A stretch of DNA of 64,000 nt from Pomphorhynchus laevis (taxonomy: Eukaryota > Acanthocephala > Palaeacanthocephala > Echinorhynchida > Pomphorhynchidae), in assembly GCA_012934845.2 (NCBI GenBank), contig WNNJ02002282.1, positions 1 to 64,000 of the forward strand. Direction: 5' to 3'. The notes beneath the pieces were generated by a model. It ran no database searches. It was not told where the DNA came from and saw only the letters and a program-made list of their open reading frames with translations. Both the position numbers and the translations under genes were made by a program. Positions 25,101 to 35,940 of the stretch are shown in pieces (position 1 is the first letter of the stretch; each line of letters begins with the position of its first letter).

Positions 25101-28100
25101 CATTTGAGATTTTCCTGTTCAAACTTATCTGTGTAATTTATAGCGTCAACATGAGCCTTTGATGCTTTCATCGCTGTGCTGTATTAGGCGATTTATTTTT
25201 GAATAAACAGAATATGTAATGCGTTAGTACAAAGCTAGAAGCTTCTTTAAACTGATATCTAGCATATCAACCTTGTTGTACAAACAAGCGAAGTCATATT
25301 CACTAAATGTTTAGTGACGTCTACAGGTGCAATAGACGTCTAGTACACATATATTAGATTTTAAAATACTTGCAATAATGGGGCTCTTTAGTTTTAAAAA
25401 CCTTAAGCAGAAATTAAGGAAATGTCTTTATGGATAAATCGTCATGACTTGACTGATTGAACTAACAATTGGTATTCCTTGAAAAAGGTTTGAATTATTG
25501 TGCATTTTCGTCAACACATAGAAACCTCCAATAACTGCATTATTGGGTATCAATTTATTCTTTCCGTCTATTGTTATTGTTTTGAGATGAAGTCCTTCGG
25601 TTATTTAATGGTAAACTGTTTATCCTCCTCATGATCATCACTTTATAACTGACTAACGCTCTTATTTATGTATTATTGTCTACTCCAAATCGCGGTTTTT
25701 GCCAGTTATATTAATGACTAGTGATTAGTTATCTTTCAATTGCATTTTGCAAAAAGTTTTATCTTGTACCTTCATTTAATACATTTTGTAACGTCAAAGG
25801 AAAGTTTAACTTGTGTCTAAGTACGAGTATATAAATACGGAATATTTATTCATCGGCATATTCCTCACGTCTCGAATATATCTATCATTACGGCTTATAA
25901 TGCCTGTTGATGAGTCACTTGTTTAGATTGATCATGCGCTTTTCTAATTAATCAACAGTGGATCATCCTTTTCGAATTCTGATGCTGTATCATCAATCTC
26001 TTTGAACTTTTCATGAAGGATGATTTTTAAATGTTCATTATAATCACGATATATCGCCACGTCAAGAAATGGTATAGAGTCATTTATTTTGTAGTTGATG
26101 TTGTGAATTTTAATTCACTTACGCCATTCAGTGATTATCCAAAGGTTTCAAAACTTGCTGATTTATGATTTCAGATTTAAAAAATGTCATCGACATATCT
26201 CATCCAGACTATTTGTTTAAGTACTTGTTTGTAGTGTGGATTTTAGATTTAATAATGACAGTAATGCATCATACCTTTAACTGAATTAATTCTTCGGTTA
26301 TTATCAAAAGAAATTGCACATGGCAGGTAAAATTGCCGAGGACTGTCAAAAATTTATGAACTGTCAAAAATGTCAAAATTAAATAAACTGTCAAAACTGT
26401 GAGGTAAAAATTAAACAATTCTATCTATACCAAACTGGTTATGTTTGTAACTGCCAGCGACTTTATTTTTCTTTTCCATATATATATTCATAAAAAGTTT
26501 TGTATTGAAATAAAAGCTTGGTTCTATATCATTTTATAAAGACGAATTAAAATTTACGAAGATGTATAAAAAATAAAAATTTATGAAGTACTAAATATAA
26601 ACTTTTAATCCGAAAGAATTTCAATATAACTGTTTAATTGACACAAACAGGACAGTGTAAGCCTGCATGCTTTTTACAAACATCGTCGAGAAGCTTAACC
26701 CGGAATGCGCCTACCAGACGCCTAGCCCCCCCCCGAATGAGGGGTTTCGACCTTAGTCTACTCATCACTACAGAGTGGTATCATCAGTGTGCTGATCGAA
26801 TTTCTTTCACAGGTTTACTAAGAATCAAGTACTATCGAAGTTGTGTAGCTACAGGGCCACACTGATGATACCAACTTGTAGTGATGAGTAGACAAAGGTC
26901 GAAACACCCCATTGGGGCTAGCATATGTGTTAGGAGCATGCCTGGTTAAGCTTCCTGACGAAGTTTGTGAAAAAGTATGTAGGTTTAAAATTTCCTGTTC
27001 GTGTATTAACAAGATGTATTGAAATTTTAGTTCCGAAAGTGTAAAATATAGGAAGATATGAATTTGTCCAGAAACCAGATTGGAATTAAATATAAAATTC
27101 GAGTATTGACCAATAAATGTATCAGAAAAATTTGGAATTGTTTGTGAAAGACAGTTATTGACATAAAGACATAAATGTAGAAGCATGATAAAGCATGTAT
27201 TACCTGTTACAACGACAGTTACAAACTTGGATCCGTAAAGACCGTTTTGTGCGAATCTACACTTATTTGGGAGCTGTTGTTGGAATGTTGCAGCCATGAT
27301 GCATTCCTGAGCGCTGAGTAAATGCAAGTCCTAAATTAAATCTTAAATAGAAATACTTAGTGAAATTAAAAGTTACTTTATCTCCACCACGAACACATTG
27401 TACCGGCCCAGCTGAACCATCGTTTTCTTTAGCAGTTAGAAGATCTGTGAAAATCCAACCGACACGAATCATTCCTAACTTGTTTGCAATTGAATCTACA
27501 ATATTAACATTACAATCTTCTAATAGTTCAATGCTATCTGAATCTGAAACCTGAATAGCTAAAAATATAAGTCATATTGTTGAGTTTTCAAACCTGCGGT
27601 GGTTCGTATATAAACTTCACTACAGCTCGGATTCCAAGAGGTACATTTTCGTAATATTCGTAGGATCCGAAAAGAAATCCAATACGTTGGGTTCCCGACT
27701 GTCGCCAATAGTCTAAAAATCTGTCAGCTATCATCGAGTTCTCAAACATGATGTTGTCAACATGGCGAAATTTCTACAACAAAATTAATTACTAAAATTT
27801 ATACAAAATAATAAATGTACCTGTTGTTGCAACATCATTCCGCTTGGCTGACATCTTGTACAGATACCTCGAGGCCACGGAGGATGAGTTGTACATCCTC
27901 TTTTTACTTTGCATGAAATTTCCTCCATTGCCAGATATTTGTCGCTAAATCAATATTTACTGGATTTAGAATAAAACTAAAAATATTAAATAAATTAATT
28001 AATTTATCATTTAAATTAAAATATCAATTAGATAAGTATTGACTTTTTAAAGAATACAAACTTTCCTAGATAAAAGACTTGTTCTTATGGTTAAAACAAT

Positions 28101-31100
28101 ACTTTTAATTAAGTTATAGAAATTTTAATTTTCGTTATAAGTTTTTAAATTAAATAATGATAAATAATTAAATAATTATAAATAGTAAAACTAATTAAAC
28201 GGGTTTTACAAATTCAAAACTTTTCAAGACCTTCCAATTAACTTTAAAATTATCTCGATAATCGACCAAAACTGAAATAAACAAAAACATTTCCATGACT
28301 TACGAGCGAAACTTTGCATGATTTCGTATATTTCAAAAAAGAATGTTTGGTTGTTCAAACAAATTGATGGAGTTTTAAACTAAAAAAGTATTCAGCCCAA
28401 TTTCCCATTTTCAAATGGGAAATAATTATTGTGTTCTACATTATTATTAATAATAAGTTAAATTATTTAAAATAAGAAAAAAGCTATTATTTAAAAAAAT
28501 ATAAATAATTATTATTTTATTATAAAATATTTTTAATTAATGAAAACTTCTGAATATAATTAATACAATATAGGTGATTACAAGATATGCCGGAAAAAAT
28601 TATCAAACTTTTTATTTATTTGATAAAGGAAAATAAAACAAACACAATTTACAATTAACAGTGGGATTACTACTTTCTACATTCGCCTCGTTGTTGTTCA
28701 TGTAATGAACCTAATGCAAAATGTAAAACATGTTCGCGTGCTCGTTAAGGAAGGACTTACTGCTGCGTGAAATCGTAAGCTAATAATTTACATTCAAAAA
28801 ACACTGACGTAATGGATATATTAACCTCTGGTAGCATTTCACTTCCTGATTTTACACAACAATCTGAGATAACTACTGATGATATAGCAAAAATTATATA
28901 GCCAATATAACAACAATCCCCAAACCAACATCAACCACGAAACACGAAACATGCAATGTTCAACTATTGACTGTGCTGTTTAGATACCAATACAAAAGCC
29001 ATATCAGTTTTCAAGAACAGAAGGTCTATTGCTTGCGCAACTTGAAATATTGACGAAAACGTAAAAAAGATGGGACATTTTTATGACAACTTAACATCCT
29101 CGACCGAAAGCTCATTCAGGTTTGAACAAACATACAAAGCTATTCAACACTGATGATATTTCGAACCTTAAAATATAGATCCAAGCTCTACAAACTCAAT
29201 TACAGTCTGATTTATTAATTTCTCTTGTGTTCTCTGCATTCTTGTCAAAATTTAATGTCATCATTCTAACCGAAACGCTTTCAATTAATTCTAACGCTAT
29301 CAATTGTTTTTATCGCGTCGAAATCCCTGCTATTCTCATTGAAAGAGGTAGTCCTAGCGAAGGGTTGTTATTATCTGATTTTTCTATATAGTCTGCTGTT
29401 AAAAGTCTATCTTCTATTGCGATTCAAAGTACCGCTTATTATTGTGGTTTACAACTTTTCTCCGACCATACCCTTCTCTGTAAGTTAGATCTTGACGACT
29501 TTAACGCCACTCATACAAATCTTGCTAGTCCGAAGCTGCATTTCATTTCCAAATTTCGGTAGCATTTCGGCCTCTTTATTTAATAATCACCGGCAAATGC
29601 CATATATTGAGGTTATTATGAATCTAGCAACATCGATATTATCACTTTCGCTGATGTAACATCAGATGTATTAAGTTCTTGGTATTTTCTATGCAGTTAC
29701 AAACCTATCATGGCGATACCTAATCTTCCACTTCCAAGTGGAATATTTAACAATCTTTCTAAACAAACACTTCCAAGACTTAGCAGCCGGTAAATATAAA
29801 TCAAATCTTCACCTATATTCGCCTTTTAGCCATCAACGACATCTCTAAAAGTTAGAATTTAAACATCAGATTGTACATCCCGTTCGAACCACGAAAGGCT
29901 ACCAATCACGCTATATCAGAAGAGTTATCAATCTGTCAATTCACGATATGTATTCTAGGATTCTGTATAAGAGGAACACTACAAAACACAAGCGTACAAA
30001 GCAAATAATTAGTATACATAGGGTAGCATAATACAAGATATCACGTATCTTAAATTAATTAAACGTTTAACAACATAGTTTAGCTAAAGACATGGTAGAA
30101 ACATTTAGTCAAAACCTTAAGAATTAAAAAATATCCGTTGATTTTGACAAAACCCTCCATAATAATGCCATACCGAAAATAATGTAGATAAGGTTTTAAA
30201 AATAAATTCTGAACGAAATATAATTAGCGACATTGTGAGAAATCACCAAAGTAAATATCGTCAAATTATTCAAGATAAAACACGTTTATAAATCGTTATC
30301 TAAAACACTTTAAGGATTTTAATTTTTAGATTATAAAATCAATTAAATAAATTAACGTGCTATATTTCATTCTATCTAATATAAACAGAAACATTTTCAT
30401 AATAAAAAGTTAAATTAATTTTTTCTTTCATAAATAAATTTTTTTAATATAATTATTTAAATAATTATATATAATTTATATAATTAATTTTTATATATTT
30501 ATATTAATTAATTTTTACGTTCTTAAAAAGAACGTAAAAACTGTTAATGGTCAAATGCTAATAGTGCATATTATTTTCAATACAAATCAAAATACATCTA
30601 GAGGATCAATCGCTTTTGGCTTTTTGCACTTGAGTTTTTACTAACAAAACTTTCATCAACTAAAAATAAGTGTTTTTCTTTCAACGACTAAGTTGCTGAA
30701 GGAATTGCTGCTATTGTTTTTATTAAAACGTGAAATATTAAAGATGAATATAATTTTTAAATCTATATTTATCCAAATTTCAATGATTAAGAATTGATTT
30801 ATGATATTTATTACTTACGACGAATTAACTTTTAATTTTCTTAAATAAGCGTGAAATGACAGATGCTTGATTGGAGGATCTCTAAGTCGCAGATACTCTT
30901 CGTCAAATGGGTCTTGCTTTACACATTTAAGACATTTGGTTGAGCTTGAATGATCACAGCTATAACAAAAAGCAGAATATCATATTTTACTACGAGATAG
31001 CGAAACTATCATTAACTAAAAGGAAATGTTTTTTCTTTTCAAACGCAGCAAATTTAAAATTAAAATAGTCACAAAAACAAAACATTTATTTAGAAAAACC

Positions 31101-34100
31101 AGACTCAAAATTTGATACTAGTCAAACGAAATAATGGCAATATTATGGAATACACGAAATTACGATAATTTGGTTGGGCTTATTGAATACAGCAAGTATT
31201 GTATACTTAACTTAGAATAAAAGAAAAACTTTGGTTTGATTTTTTAATTATTTAACATAAAAAACTAAATTAAAAAGGTGATCTATAAACATACAAAATC
31301 GTATCACTTACTTGTGAGTCGTTACTGAGACTGTGATATCATCTATATTGATATTATCAAGAAAATCATCAAGATACGACTCATCCAGTGTATGATCACC
31401 ATTGATTGAACCTATTCCATTAACTGTATTTGCAACGAAATATATTGTACCACTTCTAAGATACATTTTCAAATAAATGGTAAATATTTTCAGTTTATTT
31501 AAAAGTACAGCCAAGTTTTTACAATTTCATACATTTATATTTTTCAAATATTAAAAATAGTACATTATATTATTTAGGAATATAATGTAAATTTGTATTA
31601 AGATGAATATATATAATATGTGATTAGTAAACTAGTAAAGTACATAATTTCATTAAGTCTTGATATAGGCCAACGATGCAATGATACACCATTCATATGC
31701 CACTAAGCAAAAGATACTTAAAACCAGTTTTGACCGGGCTAATAATCTCTAATGATTTAATGAATAACAAATTTGTCCAATATTCACAATGAAGTAGTAC
31801 ACAACAGATCGATATTTCGCGCAAACAACCTTAATATAAAATTTAGTTTAGACAAGTTGCCGATTTCTGAGAATCACCGACTTTCTGCAAATTTGTAGTA
31901 GATACTTTCTAACCTCGAAGATCATCTGATTTTCTTTGTCAATAACAAATACCGATAAAACACGATATATAATTTTAGTCGTAAAGAGAAGCAAATATAT
32001 TAAAGATTATAATGCATATTTTTAGGACAAGTAATCCGACAACATTAGATTTTTTATATAATAATAAAATGAAAATATAATTGAAATTAAATAATTAAAA
32101 ATGCAAAAGATTTAGAAATTCTAAATTAATATTAAATTATCAGTAAACTATTAATTATATTGGTATTACATGTTAAGCTCAAATCGTATAGCAAAATAAA
32201 TGTTATTTATCATTTTAATAACATTATTGATTTCATTATATTTATAATTTAATAAATAACTTCTTAAAACGTTATCAATACTGATAGTATTAAATAATGT
32301 CGACCAGTGGTGCAGGCAGAGCAGCAAACGCAACTCTACGTGTGCTAGCGACAAAGATCAGCGAAAAATACAGGTCTGAATTTTCCAGCGTAATAACGTG
32401 GCTCCGCACGAAAATTGGAATTGCTCTAGCAGCGTCGATATCACAATGTTTCCGAGCACCGTGCTCCAAACTCAATACACCGGTGCATTCGGTCATATAC
32501 ATTGAGTTGCAAATTGCACAATGATTTTTTTTTCTTTTTTATTGTAAATCAAATTAATATAAAATTATTAACATTATTAATATTAAACTCATTTGCGAGT
32601 AACAAATGTTGTATTAAATGATAATATTCCAAACAATTAAAAAAATAAATTAATTGTTAAAATAACTATAAATCGTGATAAAATTTCAAAAATTTGGACA
32701 TTTTAAAAATTAAAAAAAAAATTTAAAAATGATTTTTAAAATTTTAAAATTTTTAAAATTTTAAAATTTTAAAAATCTAGACATTTTTAAATAGTCTAGA
32801 TATAAAATTAAGTCAATATTTATTCTTGAGCATAAAATTACTTTAAAATAAATAACTCTTTGTGAAATCTAAACTTTTATTTCAGACGAATCGTATACTA
32901 TATTGAAAATATATTCGTAATAGGCAAAGCTGCCGAAAATATTCAAACAGGAAATATAGTTGTTTTATTAGATGGATTTACATTAATCCATCTATTTTAT
33001 TAGATAGTTCATCTATTATATTAGCGAAAGTAGATTTTCTACAAATTCGATGATGATAATTCAATGATTAAGCTGTTAGTAGGTCTTAGCTATGCATTTA
33101 CTAAATTCCATCGGAATCTGTGCGGCAGGGACACATGAATTGGGAATTGCAAGAATGTGAGTGAACGTAAATATCTAGGTTTAAAATTTAGAATTAATGT
33201 TTATGATGAACATGCTCAACAAAATGTTCATTATTCAGAAAGAATAATGAACATTTTCGAAAACGTTTGAAAATGGACATTTTTGAATAATATTAAATAT
33301 CATATTAACATCATATTAATACGCATTTAATAAGATGATGGCTTTTAAGAGCTAGCTGATAAAAAATACCATATTTAATAACCTTTTTCGGTTTTATGAA
33401 TCGTCACTCACAATAAACGTAGATAAATTTTCTTCGTTTACACATGCTTTATTTCCTATTTAAATTTTAAACCTAGATATTTACGTTCACTCACATTCTT
33501 GCAATTCCCGATTCATGTGTCCCTGCCGCACCGATTCCGATGGAATTTAGTAAATGCATAGCTGAGACCTACTAACAGCTTAATCATTGAATTATCATCA
33601 TCAAATTAGTAGAAAATCTACTTTCGCTAATATAATAGATGAACTATCTAATAAAATAGATGGATTAATAATTAATAAATTAACTAAAATAGATAAAACA
33701 AATATCTAAATTTTATATCTAGACTATTTAAAAATGTCTAATGTCCAAATTTTTAAAATTCTAGCACGATTTATGGATTAATAAATTATATTTTAGATTA
33801 ATTTTAGTTTTAATCAGTTTTCTTTCTGATTTTTGTTAAAAAATCAGATTGAAAATCAAGATTAAAATATTTATTTTTATTATTATTTTATTATTTTAAT
33901 AAAATAATAAATTAATAAATAATAAAATAATAATTTTATTATTTTTATTTAATAAAAATAATAAAATTTTAATAATAATATTTTTGTGCAAAAAATTCGT
34001 ATACTTAGTTTTAACTGATCTGAATTGTTTAAAGAAACATTTTTAGTTACTAACTTCACATTGCTAAATGAGAAATCTTCATTCGTGAGTTGCATTTTAC

Positions 34101-34442
34101 ACTCAGAGTCTTTACAAATGCTCCAATTTCTGTGTTTCAAATCAAAGACATCTGCTACCTAAATGGATTTCGAAATAAAGAGACAGCAAATATCAAATTA
34201 TTAATACGCAAAATACCTTTGACTCGAAAGTATTGAATGTGTGCGAAGGGTCAACTCTTATGGCACGAGTGATATTCTTATATCGAACACCAATTAACTT
34301 AAAAATGTTTAAATATTTTTGAATTAAAGTGAGAACAATTAAGAACGAACAATTAAAAGAGAACAATTTGAAAAGTTATAAAGCTTTCAAATTGAAAATT
34401 GATTTGTAAATTGCACTGGAAAAAACCATATACCGTCAGCAT
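13189..34442 (-). CDS. NPLOC4: NPL4 (nuclear protein localization 4), complete, 14 exons
   Basis: Substrate-recruiting cofactor that, with UFD1, brings ubiquitinated proteins to the p97/VCP unfoldase for ER-associated and nuclear degradation. Coding exons: 34434-34442, 34217-34297, 34055-34158, 31312-31455, 30819-30959, 27821-27944, 27594-27773, 27377-27550, 27204-27330, 24035-24195, 22638-22805, 21898-22014, 21724-21838, 13189-13298; 584 codons plus TAA, every junction in phase. N-terminal UBX-like fold (residues 1-75, [13 protein letters not shown]). Zinc region: [12 protein letters not shown] at 113, then SCKVKRGC and GICTRCQ to 201. MPN domain from about 202: [63 protein letters not shown]. 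The JAMM metal histidines are absent, as in all NPL4. C-terminal [15 protein letters not shown]...CEIC with Cys 558, 561, 572 and 575. Exon 13 shows an open read-through to a stop at 21647 that would omit the NZF; the GT at 21723 joins it in phase to the finger exon. Confidence 0.96.
13540..14165 (+). mobile_element. Probable 3' end of a LINE
   Basis: GC-richer than its surroundings with scattered open frames. It ends in CTTGTAAGCAGCTTGTTTGC...GCCACTTAATAAA, resembling the 3' end of the LINE at 16450-18790 (CTTGTAAG...TTTGCCACTTAAAAACC). I infer a related, older LINE tail inserted in the same intron. The coding part is too decayed to classify. Confidence 0.45.
14601..14690 (+). repeat. Three tandem 30-bp units
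   Basis: Units at 14601, 14631 and 14661 follow the pattern TGCTTAGAAGAACCCTGTTA plus GCTTGGRTCC. Short decayed flanking pieces suggest more copies once existed. Confidence 0.85.
15040..15567 (+). mobile_element. Retroelement C-terminal region, first half
   Basis: Codes for stretches such as [37 protein letters not shown]-type codons, [17 protein letters not shown] and [14 protein letters not shown] recognise this order (ALPxSSLGxRLDD, C.C., ALxxAGxPSxLEP, RPDGxTLxP) as the post-RT part of a widespread invertebrate non-LTR retroelement family, likely ending in a PD-(D/E)XK-type nuclease. The first frame has shifted to a second near 15331. The continuation lies at 21177-21505, separated by a later insertion. 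Confidence 0.55.
15620..15651 (-). ncRNA. Hammerhead-like core, type A, copy 1
   Basis: On the minus strand: CTGAAGA, T, stem GCTAAC / loop AAAA / GTTAGC, then GAAATATC. The CUGANGA...GAAA order matches the catalytic core of hammerhead ribozymes. I could not find convincing flanking stems I and III here. Confidence 0.35.
15712..16341 (+). repeat. Left arm of a 630-bp inverted repeat
   Basis: Pairs with 20727-21357 at high identity. It includes an inverted copy of part of the retroelement C-terminal coding region (codons [14 protein letters not shown] on the minus strand), a hammerhead-like motif at 15976-16007, and a GC-rich block with GCCGCCATTTGCTTTGGGC. Confidence 0.85.
15976..16007 (-). 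ncRNA. Hammerhead-like core, type A, copy 2
   Basis: Same 32-nt motif with hairpin GCTAAC-AGAA-GTTAGC, in the left inverted arm. Confidence 0.35.
16450..18790 (+). mobile_element. LINE (CR1/L2-like non-LTR retrotransposon), 5'-truncated
   Basis: Parts in order. End of the apurinic-type endonuclease ([10 protein letters not shown] near 16510). A linker with [19 protein letters not shown] (16784-17179). Reverse transcriptase (17237-18022) with [64 protein letters not shown] and the catalytic [12 protein letters not shown] degraded connection, then the clade-typical tail [18 protein letters not shown] (about 18590). The RT frame is open for 261 codons from 17237; at least a stop near 17176-17220 and several shifts after 18022 break the rest. 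The tail GPKLWNNLP argues for the CR1/L2/Rex group. It sits in the spacer of the 630-bp inverted repeat. Confidence 0.85.
18800..20190. other. AT-rich spacer within the NPL4 intron
   Basis: No protein-coding or repeat signal that I can name. Internal short duplications occur (TATTTCGAAATTTTGAAAAT at about 19780 and 19965). Confidence 0.5.
20195..20600 (+). repeat. Third copy of the inverted-arm sequence
   Basis: In direct orientation with the right arm, spanning AAATGGGCATATAATT through CCAAAGCAAATGGCGGCGAT to the hammerhead-like motif at 20474-20505 and GATCCAGCTCC. More diverged from the right arm than the two arms are from each other in places. Confidence 0.8.
20474..20505 (+). ncRNA. Hammerhead-like core, type A, copy 3
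   Basis: CTGAAGA-T-GCTAAC-AGAA-GTTAGC-GAAATATC on the plus strand. Confidence 0.35.
20727..21357 (+). repeat. Right arm of the 630-bp inverted repeat
   Basis: Reverse complement of 15712-16341. Its outer end overlaps the retroelement C-terminal coding region at 21177-21505. Confidence 0.85.
21064..21095 (+). ncRNA. Hammerhead-like core, type A, copy 4
   Basis: Identical 32-nt core to copy 3, in the right inverted arm. Confidence 0.35.
21177..21505 (+). mobile_element. Retroelement C-terminal region, second half
   Basis: Codons [12 protein letters not shown], then [20 protein letters not shown], then a stretch ending [18 protein letters not shown]. This matches the end of the same family as 15040-15567 (WDxTxVDTxAPS ... 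QRGNAxxI). One ancestral element was therefore split by insertion of about 5.6 kb. Confidence 0.55.
22806..24034. other. NPL4 intron 10, AT-rich
   Basis: Low-complexity AT-rich DNA with no feature I can support. Confidence 0.6.
25550..26460 (-). mobile_element. Penelope-like retroelement remnant
   Basis: On the minus strand, near 26206-26181, codons WMRYVDDIF form a reverse-transcriptase catalytic box. About 45 codons further on, [20 protein letters not shown] matches the block that follows it in PLE reverse transcriptases. Everything else is heavily degraded, with many breaks. It lies in NPL4 intron 9, and the R2 inverted repeat stands just upstream of it on the same strand. Family-level assignment only. 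Confidence 0.55.
26677..26793 (-). repeat. R2 hammerhead-like repeat, left copy
   Basis: Inverted relative to 26860-26976. On the minus strand it reads CACACTGATGA, TACCAC..., GTAGTGATGAGTAGAC, AAGGTC, GAAACCCC, then a C-run/G-run hairpin and GGCTAG. CTGATGA followed by a hairpin and GAAAC is the hammerhead core order. A run of nine or more C (26728-26736) is part of it. Confidence 0.6.
26860..26976 (+). repeat. R2 hammerhead-like repeat, right copy
   Basis: Plus strand: CACACTGATGATACCAA, GTAGTGATGAGTAGAC, AAAGGTCGAAAC, then hairpin ACCCC-ATT-GGGG and CTAG. The pair is separated by about 65 bp, so the whole forms a large hairpin beside NPL4 exon 9. Confidence 0.6.
28800..30300 (+). mobile_element. 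Degraded LINE, endonuclease part
   Basis: In NPL4 intron 5. The plus strand reads [18 protein letters not shown] near 29240, typical of the first motif of an apurinic-type LINE endonuclease. It is followed by [19 protein letters not shown] and further low-quality coding-like sequence to about 30300. Many stops and shifts. No RT box found, so the clade is unknown. Confidence 0.5.
32297..32524 (+). mobile_element. Fragment of a retroelement C-terminal tail
   Basis: An open stretch of 75 codons with [20 protein letters not shown] and [21 protein letters not shown] recognise this as the motif (A..LLAxKLSEK...YS.V..WLR..L.F.L.RS...C.RG) at the end of many invertebrate retroelement polyproteins. 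It is isolated inside NPL4 intron 3 on the opposite strand. It is probably a fossil scrap, not a host gene. Confidence 0.5.
32985..33680. repeat. Inverted repeat (about 205-bp arms)
   Basis: Left arm about 32985-33190 and right arm 33466-33680, e.g. GGGACACATGAATTGGGAAT against its complement. The spacer is about 275 bp. Weaker matching extends outwards: 32770-32815 against 33700-33750, around TAGACTATTTAAAAATGTC. Non-coding; likely a foldback or MITE-like element in NPL4 intron 3. Confidence 0.8.
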
Positions 34443-35940
34443 GTATATTCCGACTGAGTATTGAACATGTTAACAGCTCTATCGCAATAGACAACAATTA
34501 TATACAATTATTAGAGGATCAATAAAGAGAGAAATTTTATTTGATATTTCGGTAGCCTCTGGTAGCATCTTCAGAAAATTAATTTGTAAAAATTACGTAA
34601 TATTTTATAAAAATATTATAATAATTATAATTTTAGAATAAATATAAAACTTAATATTACAATCACTTTAATATTAAAGTAATATAATTAATTATTTTAT
34701 TAAAATAAATTATTTTGTAAAAGATTCGTATAATTATAAAAATTTCGTAATATAATAAAACAAAATAATTGCTAGTTCCAGATTAGTTAAGAAACATAAA
34801 TGATTTATCGTGAAATTAACGTATGTGACTTGTATGTGACTCATTGTACTAATTCGGTACAATGAAACTATCGGACGAATGTTGTTTTAAGCTTCCATGG
34901 TCACGATTTGCTAATCCAATTCAACCGCATAATAAGTATGTGACTTATTATGCCTTCTAAATACTTAAAAAAGTTTATACGTTATATAAATTAACTTAAA
35001 ATTTTGATGTCAATAATTAGGGTTAAAATTATAATTTAAGGAAGCAGATATCACATACTTTGTTTGCAAATATGAGTATATGCAAACAATACCGCTGTTA
35101 TTTCATATCTATATTTTTAAAATCTTTATATTTTAATTAATATGAGTACAAACGCGCATGGAATTGCTTATATAAATAATTATATCATTTTTTACAGTGA
35201 ATGTTTGCAGGCGGTCATTTAATATTAAGCAATTTTATTTTATCATTTATAAGTCAAACCTCGATAATTAAAAGAAGTTGATCACTAATCATCAGGCATT
35301 TTAGTAAAATACTTCTTTGCATTACTTTATTGCTTTATTCGAGCGAATGTATTTAATAAAAATGGCATTGAATAATTTTAAATTTATATGATTTGTATTT
35401 TGATTTATGTGTAATTTTTTAAAATAAATGAAATAAAAAATAATTTCGTAATGAAAAAGAAACTACCCTGGGTACTGGTCACGACCTATTGTGAATAATA
35501 AAGCCAAACGAAGCAAAATGATTGGTAAAAGGTATTAATAACATGTCACTACGTATTTCAATTATTTCTACTCATCGTCTATAAGCTACAATTTAATTGG
35601 AATAAAGTTAGTTTGAAGCGGATTGATTGGTCCAGAACAAAAGTAAAAAACATCCTGTTATTTTTTCGAAATTATATATATATAATGTTCTCTTAAAGGC
35701 AATTTATATAAAAACACTAAACTGATGATAAGCTGGTGATATTCCCAACTCATATATCCAAACACAAATAATCAACAATTATTAAACGTTAAATAATTTA
35801 ATTTAAGTTGATCAGATATTTTTATCTTGCGGATGTATCGCTTAATAATTTTAAATGTGTATTTTAATATTATATTATTTATAATATATTATTATATTAT
35901 TTTAATATTATATTATATTTTTATATAATTTACTATTTTC
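34443..35940. other. Upstream of NPL4: AT-rich, presumed promoter side
   Basis: Position 34443 upwards precedes the NPL4 start. The sequence CAATACTCAG ends 14 bp before the ATG and could be a 5'-UTR splice acceptor. A decayed type A hammerhead-like motif is at 34543-34574. No core promoter motif can be named. Confidence 0.4.
34543..34574 (-). ncRNA. Hammerhead-like core, type A, copy 5 (decayed)
   Basis: CTGAAGATGCTACC and GAAATATC are kept, but the two halves of the hairpin no longer pair. Confidence 0.2.

Noticed and set aside
26638-26865. 75-codon open frame across the R2 repeat
   Set aside because: Chance reading through a structured non-coding repeat.
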